Positions 52,851 to 63,829 of a DNA stretch of 64,000 nt are shown piece by piece. A program made the position numbers and the translations under genes. The stretch's first letter is position 1. Each line of letters begins with the position of its first letter. The stretch comes from Mycoplasmopsis pulmonis (lineage in GTDB: Bacteria > Bacillota_I > Bacilli_A > Mycoplasmatales > Metamycoplasmataceae), in the NCBI RefSeq assembly GCF_900660575.1, contig NZ_LR215008.1, positions 124,001 through 188,000 on the forward strand, read 5' to 3'. The notes beneath the pieces were generated by a model that searched no databases, was not told the origin of the DNA, and saw nothing but the letters and a program-made list of their open reading frames with translations.

Positions 52851-54107
52851 ATGTTAAAAAGCAAAGTTATTTTTCATTTAGATGCAGATTCTTATTTTGT
52901 AAGTGCCATTAGAACAATTAGAAAAGATTTATTTGGTAAATCTATGGTTGTAGCACATAATCATAAAAGAGCAATTATTACTTCAGCTAGTTATGAGGCA
53001 AAAGCTAAGGGTATAAAAGTTGGTATGCCCCTTTACAAGGCAAAACTAATTGATCCGAATGTAGTTGTTGCTGATTATAGCTTTGAACTCTATAGCAATT
53101 TGTCATCAAATATCTTTAACTTTTTATATGAAAATTACACTAAAAAAATTCAAATTTACTCAATTGATGAATTTTTTATAGATGCTAGTGATTTGGTAGT
53201 TAAAAAAGGCTCAATTTTAAAACTAGCACAAGAAATGCAAAAAGCCATCATGGACAATTTTTCTATTCCTTTTTCAATTGGAGTAGGACCTAATTTATGA
53301 ATGGCTAAAATGTCCACTTCTATTAATAAACCTTATGGAATAACAATTACAAAAAGAAGTGATTTAAAAAAGAATATTTACTCTCAAGACATTTCTGAAT
53401 ATGTAGGTATTGGAAAAAGTGGCCTTGCAAAGCTATCTCATTTAAATATTAAAACTATTGGTGATTTTTGTAATAGTGTTTTTGCTCAAGGAGCTCTTGA
53501 AAAAATTTATGGCATAAAATTAAAAACAATTAAAGAAGAGTGTCAAGGAATAAGCAATGATCAAATTGATACAAGTCAAAATGATGCTCAATCACTTGGA
53601 AGTGAAATTTCCTTTAGTCATGATGATCTAGATGAAAGATCTTCTATTTTTAATTATTTCAAGTTAATTTGTGAATTATTAGAGAAAAAATTAAAAAATA
53701 GAGGTATTTATGCTAACACCCTTACAGTTAAATTAAGAGATCAAAATTACAAGTGAAAAACCAAAAGAAAAAAATATTCAATTAAACTTTTTGAAAGTCA
53801 AGATATTATGAATAGAGTAATTGAGATATTTAATCAATTTTGAGATGAAAAAAAACTTAGAGGTCTTGGGATAAGTTTATCTGATTTTGGCGATATATAC
53901 CAAAGTGATTTATCTTTTGATCTTTTTGATCAAAAATATGATTCAAAAAAAGAAAAAATTAATGCTTTGATTAAATCAATAAATAAAGATAAAACAAGAA
54001 AAGTTATTTACTTTCTAAATGAATATCAAGACAGTCAAATTCACAAATCTAAACAAAGTAAATTTATAAAAAATGAACAAAAGAAGATAAAAAAAACATC
54101 TCTTTAA
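52851..54107 (+). CDS. Y-family DNA polymerase (DinB/UmuC type)
   Basis: A 418-aa translesion polymerase. FHLDADSYFVS (first Mg Asp), YEAKAKGIKVGMPL and IYSIDEFFID (catalytic Asp-Glu) define the palm; VGIGKSGLAKLSHLNIKTIGDF is the HhH thumb; a little-finger domain follows. I prefer the ATG at 52851 because it sits next to the conserved strand; an in-frame ATG at 52830 is also possible. Three UGA-Trp codons. The C-terminus is basic and no beta-clamp motif was clearly seen. Placed between the nuclease and the DUF4231 genes. Confidence 0.9.
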
Positions 54108-54118
54108 GATGTCTTTAT
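54090..54118. terminator. Convergent terminator
   Basis: AAAAAACATCT...AGATGTCTTT hairpin shared by the polymerase gene and the minus-strand DUF4231-like operon that ends at 54115. Confidence 0.65.
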
Positions 54119-54504
54119 TCTTCTTTTGATTTGTTTCAATTTAGACCAAATTCATCAACTACTACTTTTTCAATTTTTCCATTATCAAGATCTACAATTG
54201 CCTTATCAACTATTTTGATTTTATCAACTAATTCATCAGTTTTTTCTCTGAAATTAAATAGGGCAATTAAAGCACTAAAAAAAGTTATGATTGCAAAAAG
54301 AACAGTTATGATTATGAAAAAATGAAGTGTCTCATCTGGAAAAGCATTGTATCTAATTGAATATAAGTTTAAGATGATTAATGAGATGTTAATTACAATA
54401 ATTATAAATTGCAAAAATGCAAAGATGAATCTAGATATTTGAAATTTTTTATTGTATTTTTTATATACAGATAAAGCATATTCATTAGCTTGTTCTTTAG
54501 TCAT
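54115..54504 (-). CDS. Two-TM DUF4231/SLATT-like protein 3
   Basis: A 129-aa protein with two adjacent hydrophobic helices (about residues 24-48 and 62-88), a charged short N-terminus and a charged helical C-terminus (EKTDELVDKIKIVDKAI). The layout fits SLATT/DUF4231 proteins, which have two TM helices and a cytosolic helix. Sequence similarity is weak. It overlaps the preceding gene by 8 bases and is the third gene of the operon. Confidence 0.6.
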
Positions 54505-54967
54505 TTATCTCCTCATCTAAATATTTTTTATGTCCAGTAATTTCGCTTGTTTTTTCAAATAAAAGATAATCTTTTTTTTGAGTATCAGAATAGACTCCTG
54601 CATTTACTTCATAAAGTATTTTTTGAATAATTAATTGCTCATAAATCATTTTATTTCTATGGAATCTTTCTTTCATAACAAAAAATGAAGTTAAAGAAGT
54701 AAGAAGTGAACTTGAAGCTGAAACTAGTGTTGTTATGATAGGAAAATCAGATCCTCCTGCACCAAGGATTGAAAAAGACTGTGCAAGCTCTGGAAATTTG
54801 GCTCTATGAATGATGGCAGCAAGATGTAATGAGCTGACAATTGTTGAGTAAAAAACAAGACACAAACTTGCTATATTTAACAAGTAAAAACTATATTTAT
54901 AAATATTCATCTTAATTAAAGAATCATTTAAATGTTTGTTGAAAAAATCATAAAAACTTATTTTCAT
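54497..54967 (-). CDS. DUF4231 (SLATT-like) two-TM protein 2
   Basis: A 156-aa protein with TM helices at about residues 24-53 and 75-100, followed by the DUF4231-type helix: YEQLIIQKILYEVNAGVY. This tail pattern (Tyr-Glu-x-Leu...Tyr) is the most convincing of the three. SLATT proteins have been proposed as membrane effectors in nucleotide-signalled conflict systems; no nucleotide-generating partner is visible here. It overlaps both neighbours. Confidence 0.7.
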   Translation of the reverse strand: MKISFYDFFNKHLNDSLIKMNIYKYSFYLLNIASLCLVFYSTIVSSLHLAAIIHRAKFPELAQSFSILGAGGSDFPIITTLVSASSSLLTSLTSFFVMKERFHRNKMIYEQLIIQKILYEVNAGVYSDTQKKDYLLFEKTSEITGHKKYLDEEIND

Positions 54968-55470
54968 TAGATCTCTCCTCTAAAGTACTTTATGATGAAT
55001 TGTTTAAATCCTAGCCTTTCGTTATTATGGTGTTTTTTTACACTCTTGTTTATTAAAGCAACAAACTCTTCAGGAGTTCATTTGTTTTCTTCAGAGTTAA
55101 ACTTAATGCTATAGTATTTGATTTCTCTTTTGATTCTTCGATAGTGTTTATATTTCATGTTAATTTTATAAAACTGAAAAAATATTCCCAAAAAGAAATT
55201 AAGAATAATAAAAAAGCTCAAAATAGAAATCAAAACAATAGTAGTTGTAGCACTTGTTGAAGAGTTACTATTAGCTGGTATTTTTTTAATCATCAATGAA
55301 AATATATAAGATGAAATTGAAACAATTGTTAAGTTTAAAAAAATAATCCCGATAGATAAAAGGTTATCTAAGATGATGTTAATAACCAAAGATCTCTTCA
55401 TATATGCAGATTTTTTTTCAAAATAAATTCTAGATTTATTGATAGTTTTTTTCTTAAAAGGTTTAAACAT
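54967..55470 (-). CDS. Two-TM SLATT-like membrane protein 1
   Basis: A 167-aa protein with two long TM helices (about residues 28-60 and 73-100) and a basic, Tyr/Lys-rich cytosolic tail ending after a UGA-Trp. It starts the three-gene minus-strand operon (stop overlaps the next ATG, TAATG). Same build as its two neighbours, so the three may assemble together. No enzyme motif is seen. Confidence 0.6.
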
Positions 55471-55617
55471 ATTTTTATTATAAATATAAAAACCTTATAA
55501 ATCTACAAAATAAAAAAGATATTCTTTTGAATAACTTTATTTGTGATTTCTTGATGATAAAAACTTGAAAATCAAAACAACAAAATAATAAAAATTTTTA
55601 GACTTTAGATTAAAGAA

Positions 55618-55666
55618 AAAAGCAATAGAAGATAACTTATATCTCATATTGCTTTTTAACTTTTTT
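55618..55666 (-). terminator. Terminator of the ABC/lipoprotein operon
   Basis: Minus-strand stem AAAAAGCAATA...TATTGCTTTTTT with a T-run, 19 bp after the last lipoprotein gene. Confidence 0.7.
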
Positions 55667-55684
55667 TAACTAAAAATACAAGAT

Positions 55685-56656
55685 TTATTTTTTATTTTTA
55701 GTCTGAATTATTCCATATCTTAGTTGTTCTCCACCATGCAATTCTTCAAACAAAATTTTATCCACTTCATTTGGAATGTAACCTTCGAAAAATTGAGTAT
55801 TTTTAATGTAATCTGATAATGAAAAATCCTTCTTTTTATTAGTTGATTTTAACAACTTTGGATATGACTTTAAATAAGGAAATGAACGTATATCTCTTTC
55901 TATTTTAAATTGATTAGTTTTTGGATCTTCTTGATAACTTGAGTTGATTTCTAATTCAAATATAAAACCATCTTCATTCATTAGAAAAAAATTAGTTGTT
56001 TTTCTATGAAAACTTTTATCATCTCCATCAGGAATAGGCTTATCAAAAGTGTTTGAGTAAATCATGCTAGCATGGTCAATAAAATTATTTGTTTTTGGTG
56101 AATAAAGTGAACCAATGTTTAAATTAGTTTCTGCTACTTGTTCATCATATTCTTCAGTTGTGTGTTTAAAAAGATCTCGCTCTAAAGAATAGATAAAAAC
56201 AAACTTGTCAAAATTGTATAAAAGTCAAAGTCAATTTTTGCTTGTTAAGTCTTTTATTTTTTCTCTAGAATTTTTTACTGAGTGAATAGGAGTTTCAAAA
56301 AGAGATAATATAAATGAATTGGTTTGTATAAGGTTGCTATAAAATAAACTTTCTCTAATTTCTTGCAAATATTTTTGAGTATCTATTGCCTTTTGTTCTT
56401 TAATAAAATTTTGCTTTTCATGCTCATCAACTTGTTTGGTTTCTTCATTATAAAAAGCTGTGTTTAATAAAGTATTTATAGATTCAGAATTTAAAAAACT
56501 ATTTCAATTTTTATCTTCTTTTTCTTGGGCGCTTAATGATAATTGGTTATTTATTTTTACAGGTATTTCAGCTTGTTTTTGACAAGATAAAAGTAATGGT
56601 AAAAAAACTAAATTAGATAAAAAACCTATAGATAAAAGTAATCTCTTTTTATTCAT
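55685..56656 (-). CDS. Aromatic-motif lipoprotein 3
   Basis: A 323-aa surface lipoprotein (lipobox LLLSC at residue 20). Around residue 153 it has KNWLWLLYNFDKFVF, an aromatic cluster that is shared in position and pattern with the two lipoproteins upstream. I recall similar mycoplasma proteins annotated as aromatic-motif membrane proteins. It is last in the operon ABC permease - ATPase - three lipoproteins and overlaps the preceding gene by 8 bases. UGA-Trp codons lie in the motif. Function unknown; exported or assembled by the ABC unit is a guess. Confidence 0.8.
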
Positions 56657-57488
56657 TTTTAGTCCTTATTTTCATAAGCATTAAAGCTGGTTCACCATAG
56701 GCATGTTTTTTGATAATTTCCTTTTCAAAAATGTCAACATATTTTTGATTATGATGAATTAGTGCATTATGAAAAATATTCGATATTAAGTTAATAGATA
56801 TGTCATTTTTTGTTTTTGCAAAGTTGTATACAAAAGGAGAAAAACTAATTTTAGATTCATTATCTTCTTTAGTAATTTTTAAGTTAAAAAGTAACTTATC
56901 TTTTTTAATATAATAGTCAGCAAAAGAATCACTTAAACCTGAAGTTTCTCCTTCTTTTATTTGATCTAGATAAGCATCATTAAATTTTAAATTATTGTAT
57001 TTTTTAAGAGTTTTTAGATTATCTAAATATTCCATAGAACTTTTAGCAGTTTCTCCTGAAGTTGTATTTTCAACATCAATGGTATATCAACTAAAAAAAT
57101 CAGCATGAAACTTATCTAAATTCTTCAAAATTAAGTATCAATTTTGAGAAAAAATTTTATTAAGTTGATCAATAAATTCTTTAGACTTTTCATCAACAAT
57201 TTTGTTTGAAATTTCTTCTATTTGTTTAAGAATTTTTTGTTGATATTCGGTCTCATCTTGTTGTTTTTGAAAGTTGACTTTAGCTACTTCATCTTTTTCA
57301 AAATAGTGATTTAAAATTACATCTAAAATTTGGTTTGTTTTTATTTGTTGAGGGTTTTTTAAAGACTCAACAACATTTTTATTTACATCTATGTATTTAT
57401 TAAAATTTGAATAATCAACAGAACATGAAACGATAGCTAATGAAAAAATACTAGTAAAAATTAGAAAAAATGTTTTTTTAAATTTCAT
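56649..57488 (-). CDS. Aromatic-motif lipoprotein 2
   Basis: A 279-aa lipoprotein with lipobox AIVSC near residue 22. It carries QNWYLILKNLDKF near residue 117, the same aromatic block as its neighbours. I chose the ATG at 57488 (good spacing from AAGGGGA) over the TTG one codon earlier. It overlaps both neighbouring genes. Confidence 0.8.
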
Positions 57489-58440
57489 CAATTCCCCTTA
57501 ATGTATAACGATAAATTTGATTTTCACTTTCCATTTCATTTAAAGACTTTATAGCATTTCTAATTCAATCATAGTATTGCCCTTGAAAAAGTTTTTCATA
57601 TAAATGTGAGTCATTATATTTTTTGTAAATTGGATTTTCATCTTCATCAGGTTCAATTTCATTTTGAATTGACATTTTTCTTTGTTTGATTATTTCTTGT
57701 TCAAATTTTTGTAAATAAAATTCAACATTGTTTGTATTTTTTATTCAGTAAAGATCTGGTCAAATTAAGATAATAGTTTTATCTTTATTTTGTAATTTAT
57801 AAATTTTTAAAAATAAATTATTTTCATATTCTAAATAATAAATTTGTTTGTTTTGGAAAACATCCTCATTTAACTTTTCCATATTAATTTTGTAGATGTT
57901 TTTTATTTTATTTGACTTAGCCTGTCTTGATAGAAAACCAAAAGTTTTAATATGATCTTCAAAATCTTTTTTTTCTTGTCTATATCCTTTTAGTCTTTGT
58001 CCATAGGGATTAAAAGCATATTGAAATTTATCAATGTTTTGAAGTGATCAATATCAATTTGAACTTAGAGCTTCTAAAATAAATTCATGTGATCTTTTTC
58101 TTGCTTGGCTATGACCTATATCATTTTGATCTTTGCTAGATCAGATGTTGTTGAAATAAACTAATGAAAATTGAAGTTGTTTTAAAAGTGTTTTTGGAAG
58201 ATTTTTTTGAGTTAAAACATAGTTATTTTTTTCACTTGAATTGTCAATAAAATCATTGACTAAATTTTGAATATGTTTTTGATTAGAAAAACTTTTTTGA
58301 CTAGAGATTTGCTCATCTTTTTGATGATCTATTTGAAGATGATTTTTTTCCTTATTATCTTGAGTTTTATCACACGAAATCACTGAAAAAACAGTTAATA
58401 AAGGTAAAAAAGAACTAATTAGTTTTAATGATTTTTTCAT
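57478..58440 (-). CDS. Aromatic-motif lipoprotein 1
   Basis: A 320-aa lipoprotein with lipobox VISC (Cys at residue 23), a charged linker, and the motif SNWYWSLQNIDKFQYAF near residue 128. It has many UGA-Trp codons. It starts inside the end of the ATPase gene (26-base overlap), so it belongs to the ABC operon. Sequence outside the motif is only weakly like the other two. Confidence 0.8.
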
Positions 58441-59122
58441 GGTAAATCTCTTCTAAATTTTGATTTTTTTCTCCATTAAAAACAATTTGACCATCATGTA
58501 TTAAAGTAAGGCTATCAATATATTTGTCAATTTCACTAAGAATGTGTGATGAGATAAAGATAGTTTTTCCTTGATTTTTAAGATCTTCTAAAATTTTGAA
58601 AAGCTCATATCTTGCACTAGGATCTAGATTAGCAGCTGGCTCATCTAAAATTATTAAATCTGGCTCATGAATTAAAGCTTGAATTAATAAAACTTTTTTC
58701 TTTTGTCCTGATGAAAAAGAATATGGTTTTTTATTAATTAAGTCAATGATATCTAACCTTGTTAGCATATCCTTAATTTTTTCTTTAGCTTTGGCTTTGT
58801 CCATTCCTGAAAGAAGAGCAAAAGAAAGTAAATAATCAATAGTTTTTATCTCTTTTGGAAAAAGTGCATTTTCAGGAACATATCCAATTTTTTCTTTAGA
58901 CTCAGCTGTTTTGTTATCTTTGTTATCTATTAAAATTTGTCCAGTTCAATTTGAAAAAGAATTAATTATTGATTTTATAGTTGTTGTTTTACCAGCTCCA
59001 TTTTCTCCAATGAAGGCGTGGAAAGATCCTCTTGGAACTGAAAAGTTTAAATTTTGAATTCCTCTATTATCTTTTTTGTTATAAATTTTTGAGAGGTTTT
59101 TAACTTCTAAAATTGCATCCAT
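58415..59122 (-). CDS. ABC transporter ATP-binding protein
   Basis: A 235-aa ATPase. The Walker A motif is GENGAGKTTT near residue 40, the signature is variant (FSSGQKKK instead of LSGGQ), Walker B is LIILDEPAANLD, and the His switch is ISSHIL. The closest pattern is CcmA/ABC-2 type exporters. It overlaps the permease stop by one base and the first lipoprotein by 26 bases. Confidence 0.92.
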
Positions 59123-60942
59123 TATTTAAAATCCTTTCTAATATATAGAGCAAAATTTAATGCAACAAGTAAAAGAGTTAATGAAATTCAAATTAATGGA
59201 AAATAATTTTTGTTAATTACTTTTGAATCTTGTTTTAATGAATAAAATTGATCAACAGTTTGGAATAAGTAATTATTACTTTTTTCCAAGTTATATCTAA
59301 AAATTATTTTGTTATTAACTGCTTGTTGAACTTGAACAAATGAACTATATCCACCAATGTTGTATTTTTCATTATTGATTAAAAGTTGTATTTGTTGAGG
59401 AGTATATTTTAAATTTGGATTGTCATTTTCCAATAAGGTTTTTAATAATGGTGAGTTTTGATAATTAAAGTATAAATAGTAAATTAAACTAACTCCAATT
59501 AGAACTTTTTTCTCAGTTAGATTTTTAATTTTTTGAAGATCAATTTCACTTGAAAAAAGAGTAGTTGATTCATCAATTAAATTAGTAAAATTTAATCCAT
59601 TTTCATCAAGGGCTTTTGATATTTGACTTAGTAAATCAGCTTTGGTTATTTGCTCATCTAGAGAGTCAAAAAATTCTTTTGCTTGAGCTTGAAAAATTTT
59701 TGATTTTAAAGCTTCTAAAATAATATTTGAGTCAATTTTTCCAACTAAATTATCTGGCTTTGAAAAAGTAAAATCATCTTCTTGAAAAGCCACATTAAAA
59801 TTGTTTGCACCTTCTCTTGCATAAATAAGATCTTTGTTAATTTGGTTAGGAATTAAACTTCTATTTTTCAAAAATCCGGGAACTATATATCCTTGGTATT
59901 CTATTCCATTTTCAAAAGCATCAACTTTTAAAAGTCCTTTAGAATCTTGTAAAACATATCTAAAATCTTTTGAATCTAAATGATTGTAATAAGGATATTT
60001 TTCTAAATCACTTTTATCATTTTCAAAGATATTTTCAATAACATCTTTGTCATTTTTGTTAAAGATATTTAAGAGTTGATAAGGAAGTGAAAGTCATGAA
60101 AAATTTTGATATAAATTTGCACTTTTTTTAGTGCTTACAAAGGCTTCATTAATAAAGTCTTTTTGTCTTTGATCTAAAGTGTTTTGATCAATGTTTTTTG
60201 GAATAATAAAAAGTTCATCTTTTTGATTATTCAAATAAAATTTTTCTGCATTTAAAATGGTTCCACCATCATAGTGTTTGTAAGGCAGATTTAAAATTTT
60301 TGATATTTTCTTTGGTACAGAACTTGAAGATCCATTAATAAAATTTCCACCAATTACTAATGGAGTAAAAATTAAAATTGGAATAGCCAATGCTAATTTT
60401 GGTGAGAATTTATATGATATTAATGAAGTAATAAATCCAAAGATTAATCCACAAAATAATGGAGAAAAAAATGAATAAATTAAAAAATTATTTATAAGAT
60501 CAAGTTTGTTATAAGTGATAATAAAAATAATTAAATTCATTAGAAAAATTAATAATGATCAAAATAAATTTATCAAAATAAAAAGAGTAATTTTTGATCA
60601 AATAATATTTCTTCTTGTTATTTTTTTGGAAAAAGAAATTATTTCAATTCCTTCGCTTTCCATGTCGTTAAAAATGTTTATTGCTTTTATGCTTGAAAAA
60701 ATAATAGTCAAAAGCAATTGAACAAAAACTAGTGCAAAAATAGCAATAGTTGCATGAATATTTGTTGAGACAAAAATTCCAATTAATATTGCAAGAACAA
60801 CATTAATTGCCACCAATAGAACTGGTAGAATTATTGAACTTTTCTTTCTAATTATTATTTTTAATAAAAGCTGTATATATGAAGTGCTCATCTTAAGAGC
60901 TTGGTTTTTAGGTGTGTATTTTTTTAAAAATGACTTAGTCAC
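59122..60942 (-). CDS. ABC-2 type permease with large extracytoplasmic loop
   Basis: A 606-aa membrane protein. Six hydrophobic helices lie in the first 210 residues or so and at the C-terminus, with a long hydrophilic part (about residues 215-580) between the last two, probably outside the cell. It starts with GTG at 60942; the first ATG is 17 codons on and lacks a ribosome site. With the next gene it forms an ABC-2 transporter. It may handle the three lipoproteins or an amphipathic substrate; this is inference from operon order. Confidence 0.82.
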
Positions 60943-61153
60943 GTTTTAAAATTCTTTCTACATAATATTTCAAAAAATATTATTAAGTTATATTAGATTT
61001 CTTTACAAAAAAAATTGTAAATTGATATGAATTATACATTTATAAATAGAAAAATTTTTTTATTTTCATAAAGTTTTAAAAACTTATTTTTATTGATGAA
61101 AATATTAAAAATGTAATACTTTTTTTTATAATTTTTATTAGGTGATAAAAAAG
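60943..61153. other. Divergent intergenic region
   Basis: AT-rich sequence between the minus-strand ABC operon and the plus-strand genes. It contains a TTTACA...TGTAAA inverted repeat (about 61003-61022) and probably promoters in both directions. No gene seen. Confidence 0.5.
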
Positions 61154-61246
61154 ATGAAAAAATTTTTTCCTAAACTTTTTTCTTATAAATACCAAGTTAT
61201 AAAGCTTTGAAAAGATGGTCTTGAAATAGTTTATAAATTATTGTAA
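61154..61246 (+). CDS. Possible 30-aa leader peptide
   Basis: Short frame with a ribosome site (GGTGATAAAAAAG) and one UGA-Trp. It is basic and aromatic (KKFFPKLFSYKYQVIKLWK). It precedes the PTS gene by 145 bp. It may be a leader peptide or simply chance; weak evidence. Confidence 0.3.
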
Positions 61247-61390
61247 AAAAACAATTTTTAAAATAAGTCTTTTTTGGAAAAAATGATCTTACTTTTATCG
61301 ATCAAAAGTTCATAGATCAATTTAAAAATTAGCTCTACAAAGGAGTTAGTAAAACAAGCAAAAAAATTGATAAATAACATTGGAGTAACT

Positions 61391-63322
61391 ATGAGATTTT
61401 TAGCATCATTAGAGCCAACAACAAGTGAATATTTTATAAATTTTTTTAAACAATTTATTGGCACACCTGCAATTTTAATAGGTCTTTTTACTCTTATAGG
61501 TTGTGCTTTGCAGCGTAAAAAAATTACTGAAATAATTACCTCAACAATTAAGACAATTATTGGTTTTATCATAATTGGAGCTGGAGCTGGTTTTTTAGCT
61601 TCAGCTGTTGCCAAACTTGGCTCTGCTTTTAATTTACTTTTAGGAGTAAGTGGAGTTATATCCAACAATGACTCAGTTCCAGGTATTTTTCTAGAAAATC
61701 TAAGTCATCTAGTTTTAGCCGGCTCGCTCATTATGATAGTTGCTATGTTTTTAAACATATTGCTAGCTAGAATTACTAATTTAAAATATATCTATCTTTC
61801 AGGACATGTACTTTTTTATATGTCAGTTATGTTGGCTAGTGTTTTTTATGTTGGAGGTTTAGATAAAGAAGTTGACATTCCAATTATTGTAATAAGTGGA
61901 TCATTAATTTTGTCACTTTGAATGATTATCTCACCAGCTTTTTTAAATAAATATGTTGTACAAATCACTAATTCAAATGACATAGCAATTGCTCATACAG
62001 GCTCACTTGCATATCTTTTTTCTGCGTGAGTTGGTCTTGGAGTTGCAAAGGTTCATAAAAAACTAAACAAAAAAATTGTCTCAACCGAAGATATTAAATT
62101 TCCAAAAACTCTTTCATTTTTAAGAAACACTAATGTTGCAATAGCAATTACTATGTTTTTTATCTACTTAATAATTTATATTGCAGCTTGAATTGCAAAG
62201 GGTTATCAAGGACTTGTTTTAAGTGGAGTAATTGCTAGTCAAGATGATGTTATAGTTCAAGGACTATTGCAAGCTTTTGTCTTTGCCGCAGGGGTGGAGA
62301 TCTTACTTATTGGAGTAAGAATGTTTATAGCTGAAGTTGTTCCTTCTTTTAAAGGTATTTCTCAAAAACTTGTTCCTAGTGCAAAGGCTGCTCTTGATTG
62401 TCCTACTATTTTTCCATATGCTCCCAATGCTGTTTTAATTGGTTTTATTTCATCATTTGTTGGAGCTCTTTTGGCTATGACCATCACCATTGGAATAACT
62501 AGTGCCTTGCCAATAATGAAAAATGATTCTATAGGATGGGCAATCATTTTACCTAGCATTGTTCCTCATTTTTTCATAGGAGCTACCTCTGGAGTTTTTG
62601 CTAACAAAAACGGAGGAATTTGAGTTGCTGTGCTTGGTCCTTTTTTAAGTGGGCTTTTAATGTCTTTTGTTCCTTTTATTTTCTTTGGACTTGAATACAT
62701 GCCTACAGTGCTAGTTTCAAATGCTAGTGGTCAAAAAGTTCCTAGTTCAATTACTTGAGGAGATAGTGATTATTTATTAGGAGTTCCTTTTTCCTTTATT
62801 GGAAAAATAGTTGGCAGAAATACCTTTATTTGACTTTTACCTACTTTAGCCGCTTTTCTTTGATTAATTTATCCAGTTATTAACTTATCTAAAAAGCTTT
62901 TAAAAATCAAAGACAAAAATGCAAAAGTTGGTGATGAAAATTTTGATCAAAAACAAGAAAAAAAGCTTGAAAAAACTAAAGTTACTAATGAGCCAAAAGA
63001 TTTATTTTTAAAAAGCAATGTTGGTCAAAGAAACAAACTAATGGCAGTTTGTGGTCAAGGACTTGGCTCTTCATTATTAATTGAGATAAATCTAAAAACA
63101 GTTCTTAGAGATATGCAAATTCAAATCATTGAAGTAGATCATACAAATGTCAATTCATTTAATAAAGATGATCCAAAAATCTTAGCTGTAGTTTGTGGAG
63201 TTGATTTGGCCAATTCAATTGATTTTGATAATAAAATTATTTTGAATAATTTATTAGATAGAAATGAGCTAAAAAATAAACTCAAAGAATTTTTGCAAAA
63301 AAATAATTTCTTAAATAACTAA
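61391..63322 (+). CDS. PTS ascorbate-type IIC-IIB fusion (UlaA-UlaB like)
   Basis: A 643-aa PTS permease fused to its phosphocarrier. The start ATG at 61391 follows GGAG. Residues about 1-500 are the SgaT/UlaA-type IIC with ten or so helices (GTPAILIGLFTLIGCAL, DCPTIFPYAPNA). Residues about 550-643 are the IIB domain with the phosphorylatable Cys in AVCGQGLGSSLL. No IIA is nearby. In mollicutes these systems import ascorbate or a related pentose acid. Several UGA-Trp codons. Confidence 0.87.
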
Positions 63323-63356
63323 CAATTTTTAAAAAAATAGCTTCTAAAAAGAAATT

Positions 63357-63397
63357 AAATAAGCTTTTAGTATTAAAAAAAGCTTATTTTTTTATAA
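63357..63397 (+). terminator. Terminator after the PTS gene
   Basis: AAATAAGCTTTT...AAAAGCTTATTTTTTT hairpin. Confidence 0.8.
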
Positions 63398-63523
63398 AGT
63401 TGTAGAATTTATATCTTAGAAAAGTAAATTAGTCTTATTTTTGCTTAAAAAATAAGTTATTTTTTATAATAATAAGCACTAAAAAGCAAAGGTTAAAAAA
63501 TACTAAGAATAAGGAGGCTTTAT

Positions 63524-63829
63524 ATGAAAGTTAAAAAAGAATTTTTAGATGACATTTCAAAAATTACTTATTTTAAATTAAAACCAAATGTAAAAACTAT
63601 GCTTCAAAATGAAGCAAATTCACTTTTTGAAATGATTGAAAAAATTAAAGATTTAACCATTGAAGATCAGGATTATTTTTCAAGAATAACTCAAGGCCAA
63701 ACTAGCCAAGTTTTAAGAGAAGATGAAATAGATCTTTCAGAGCTTTTGAAAAAAGAAGAGATTTTGCTTAATACAAAAAATTCCAACAAAGATTTTTTTG
63801 TTGTTCCAAAAAAGGAAAAAAATGTTTAA
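63524..63829 (+). CDS. gatC: Asp/Glu-tRNA(Asn/Gln) amidotransferase subunit C
   Basis: A 101-aa subunit that stabilises GatAB. The sequence is diverged, but LREDEIDLSELLKK near the C-terminus and its place directly before gatA (8-base overlap) identify it. Start follows AAGGAGG. The amidotransferase turns Glu-tRNA(Gln) into Gln-tRNA(Gln); tRNA-Gln is encoded at 46331. Confidence 0.85.
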   Translation: MKVKKEFLDDISKITYFKLKPNVKTMLQNEANSLFEMIEKIKDLTIEDQDYFSRITQGQTSQVLREDEIDLSELLKKEEILLNTKNSNKDFFVVPKKEKNV

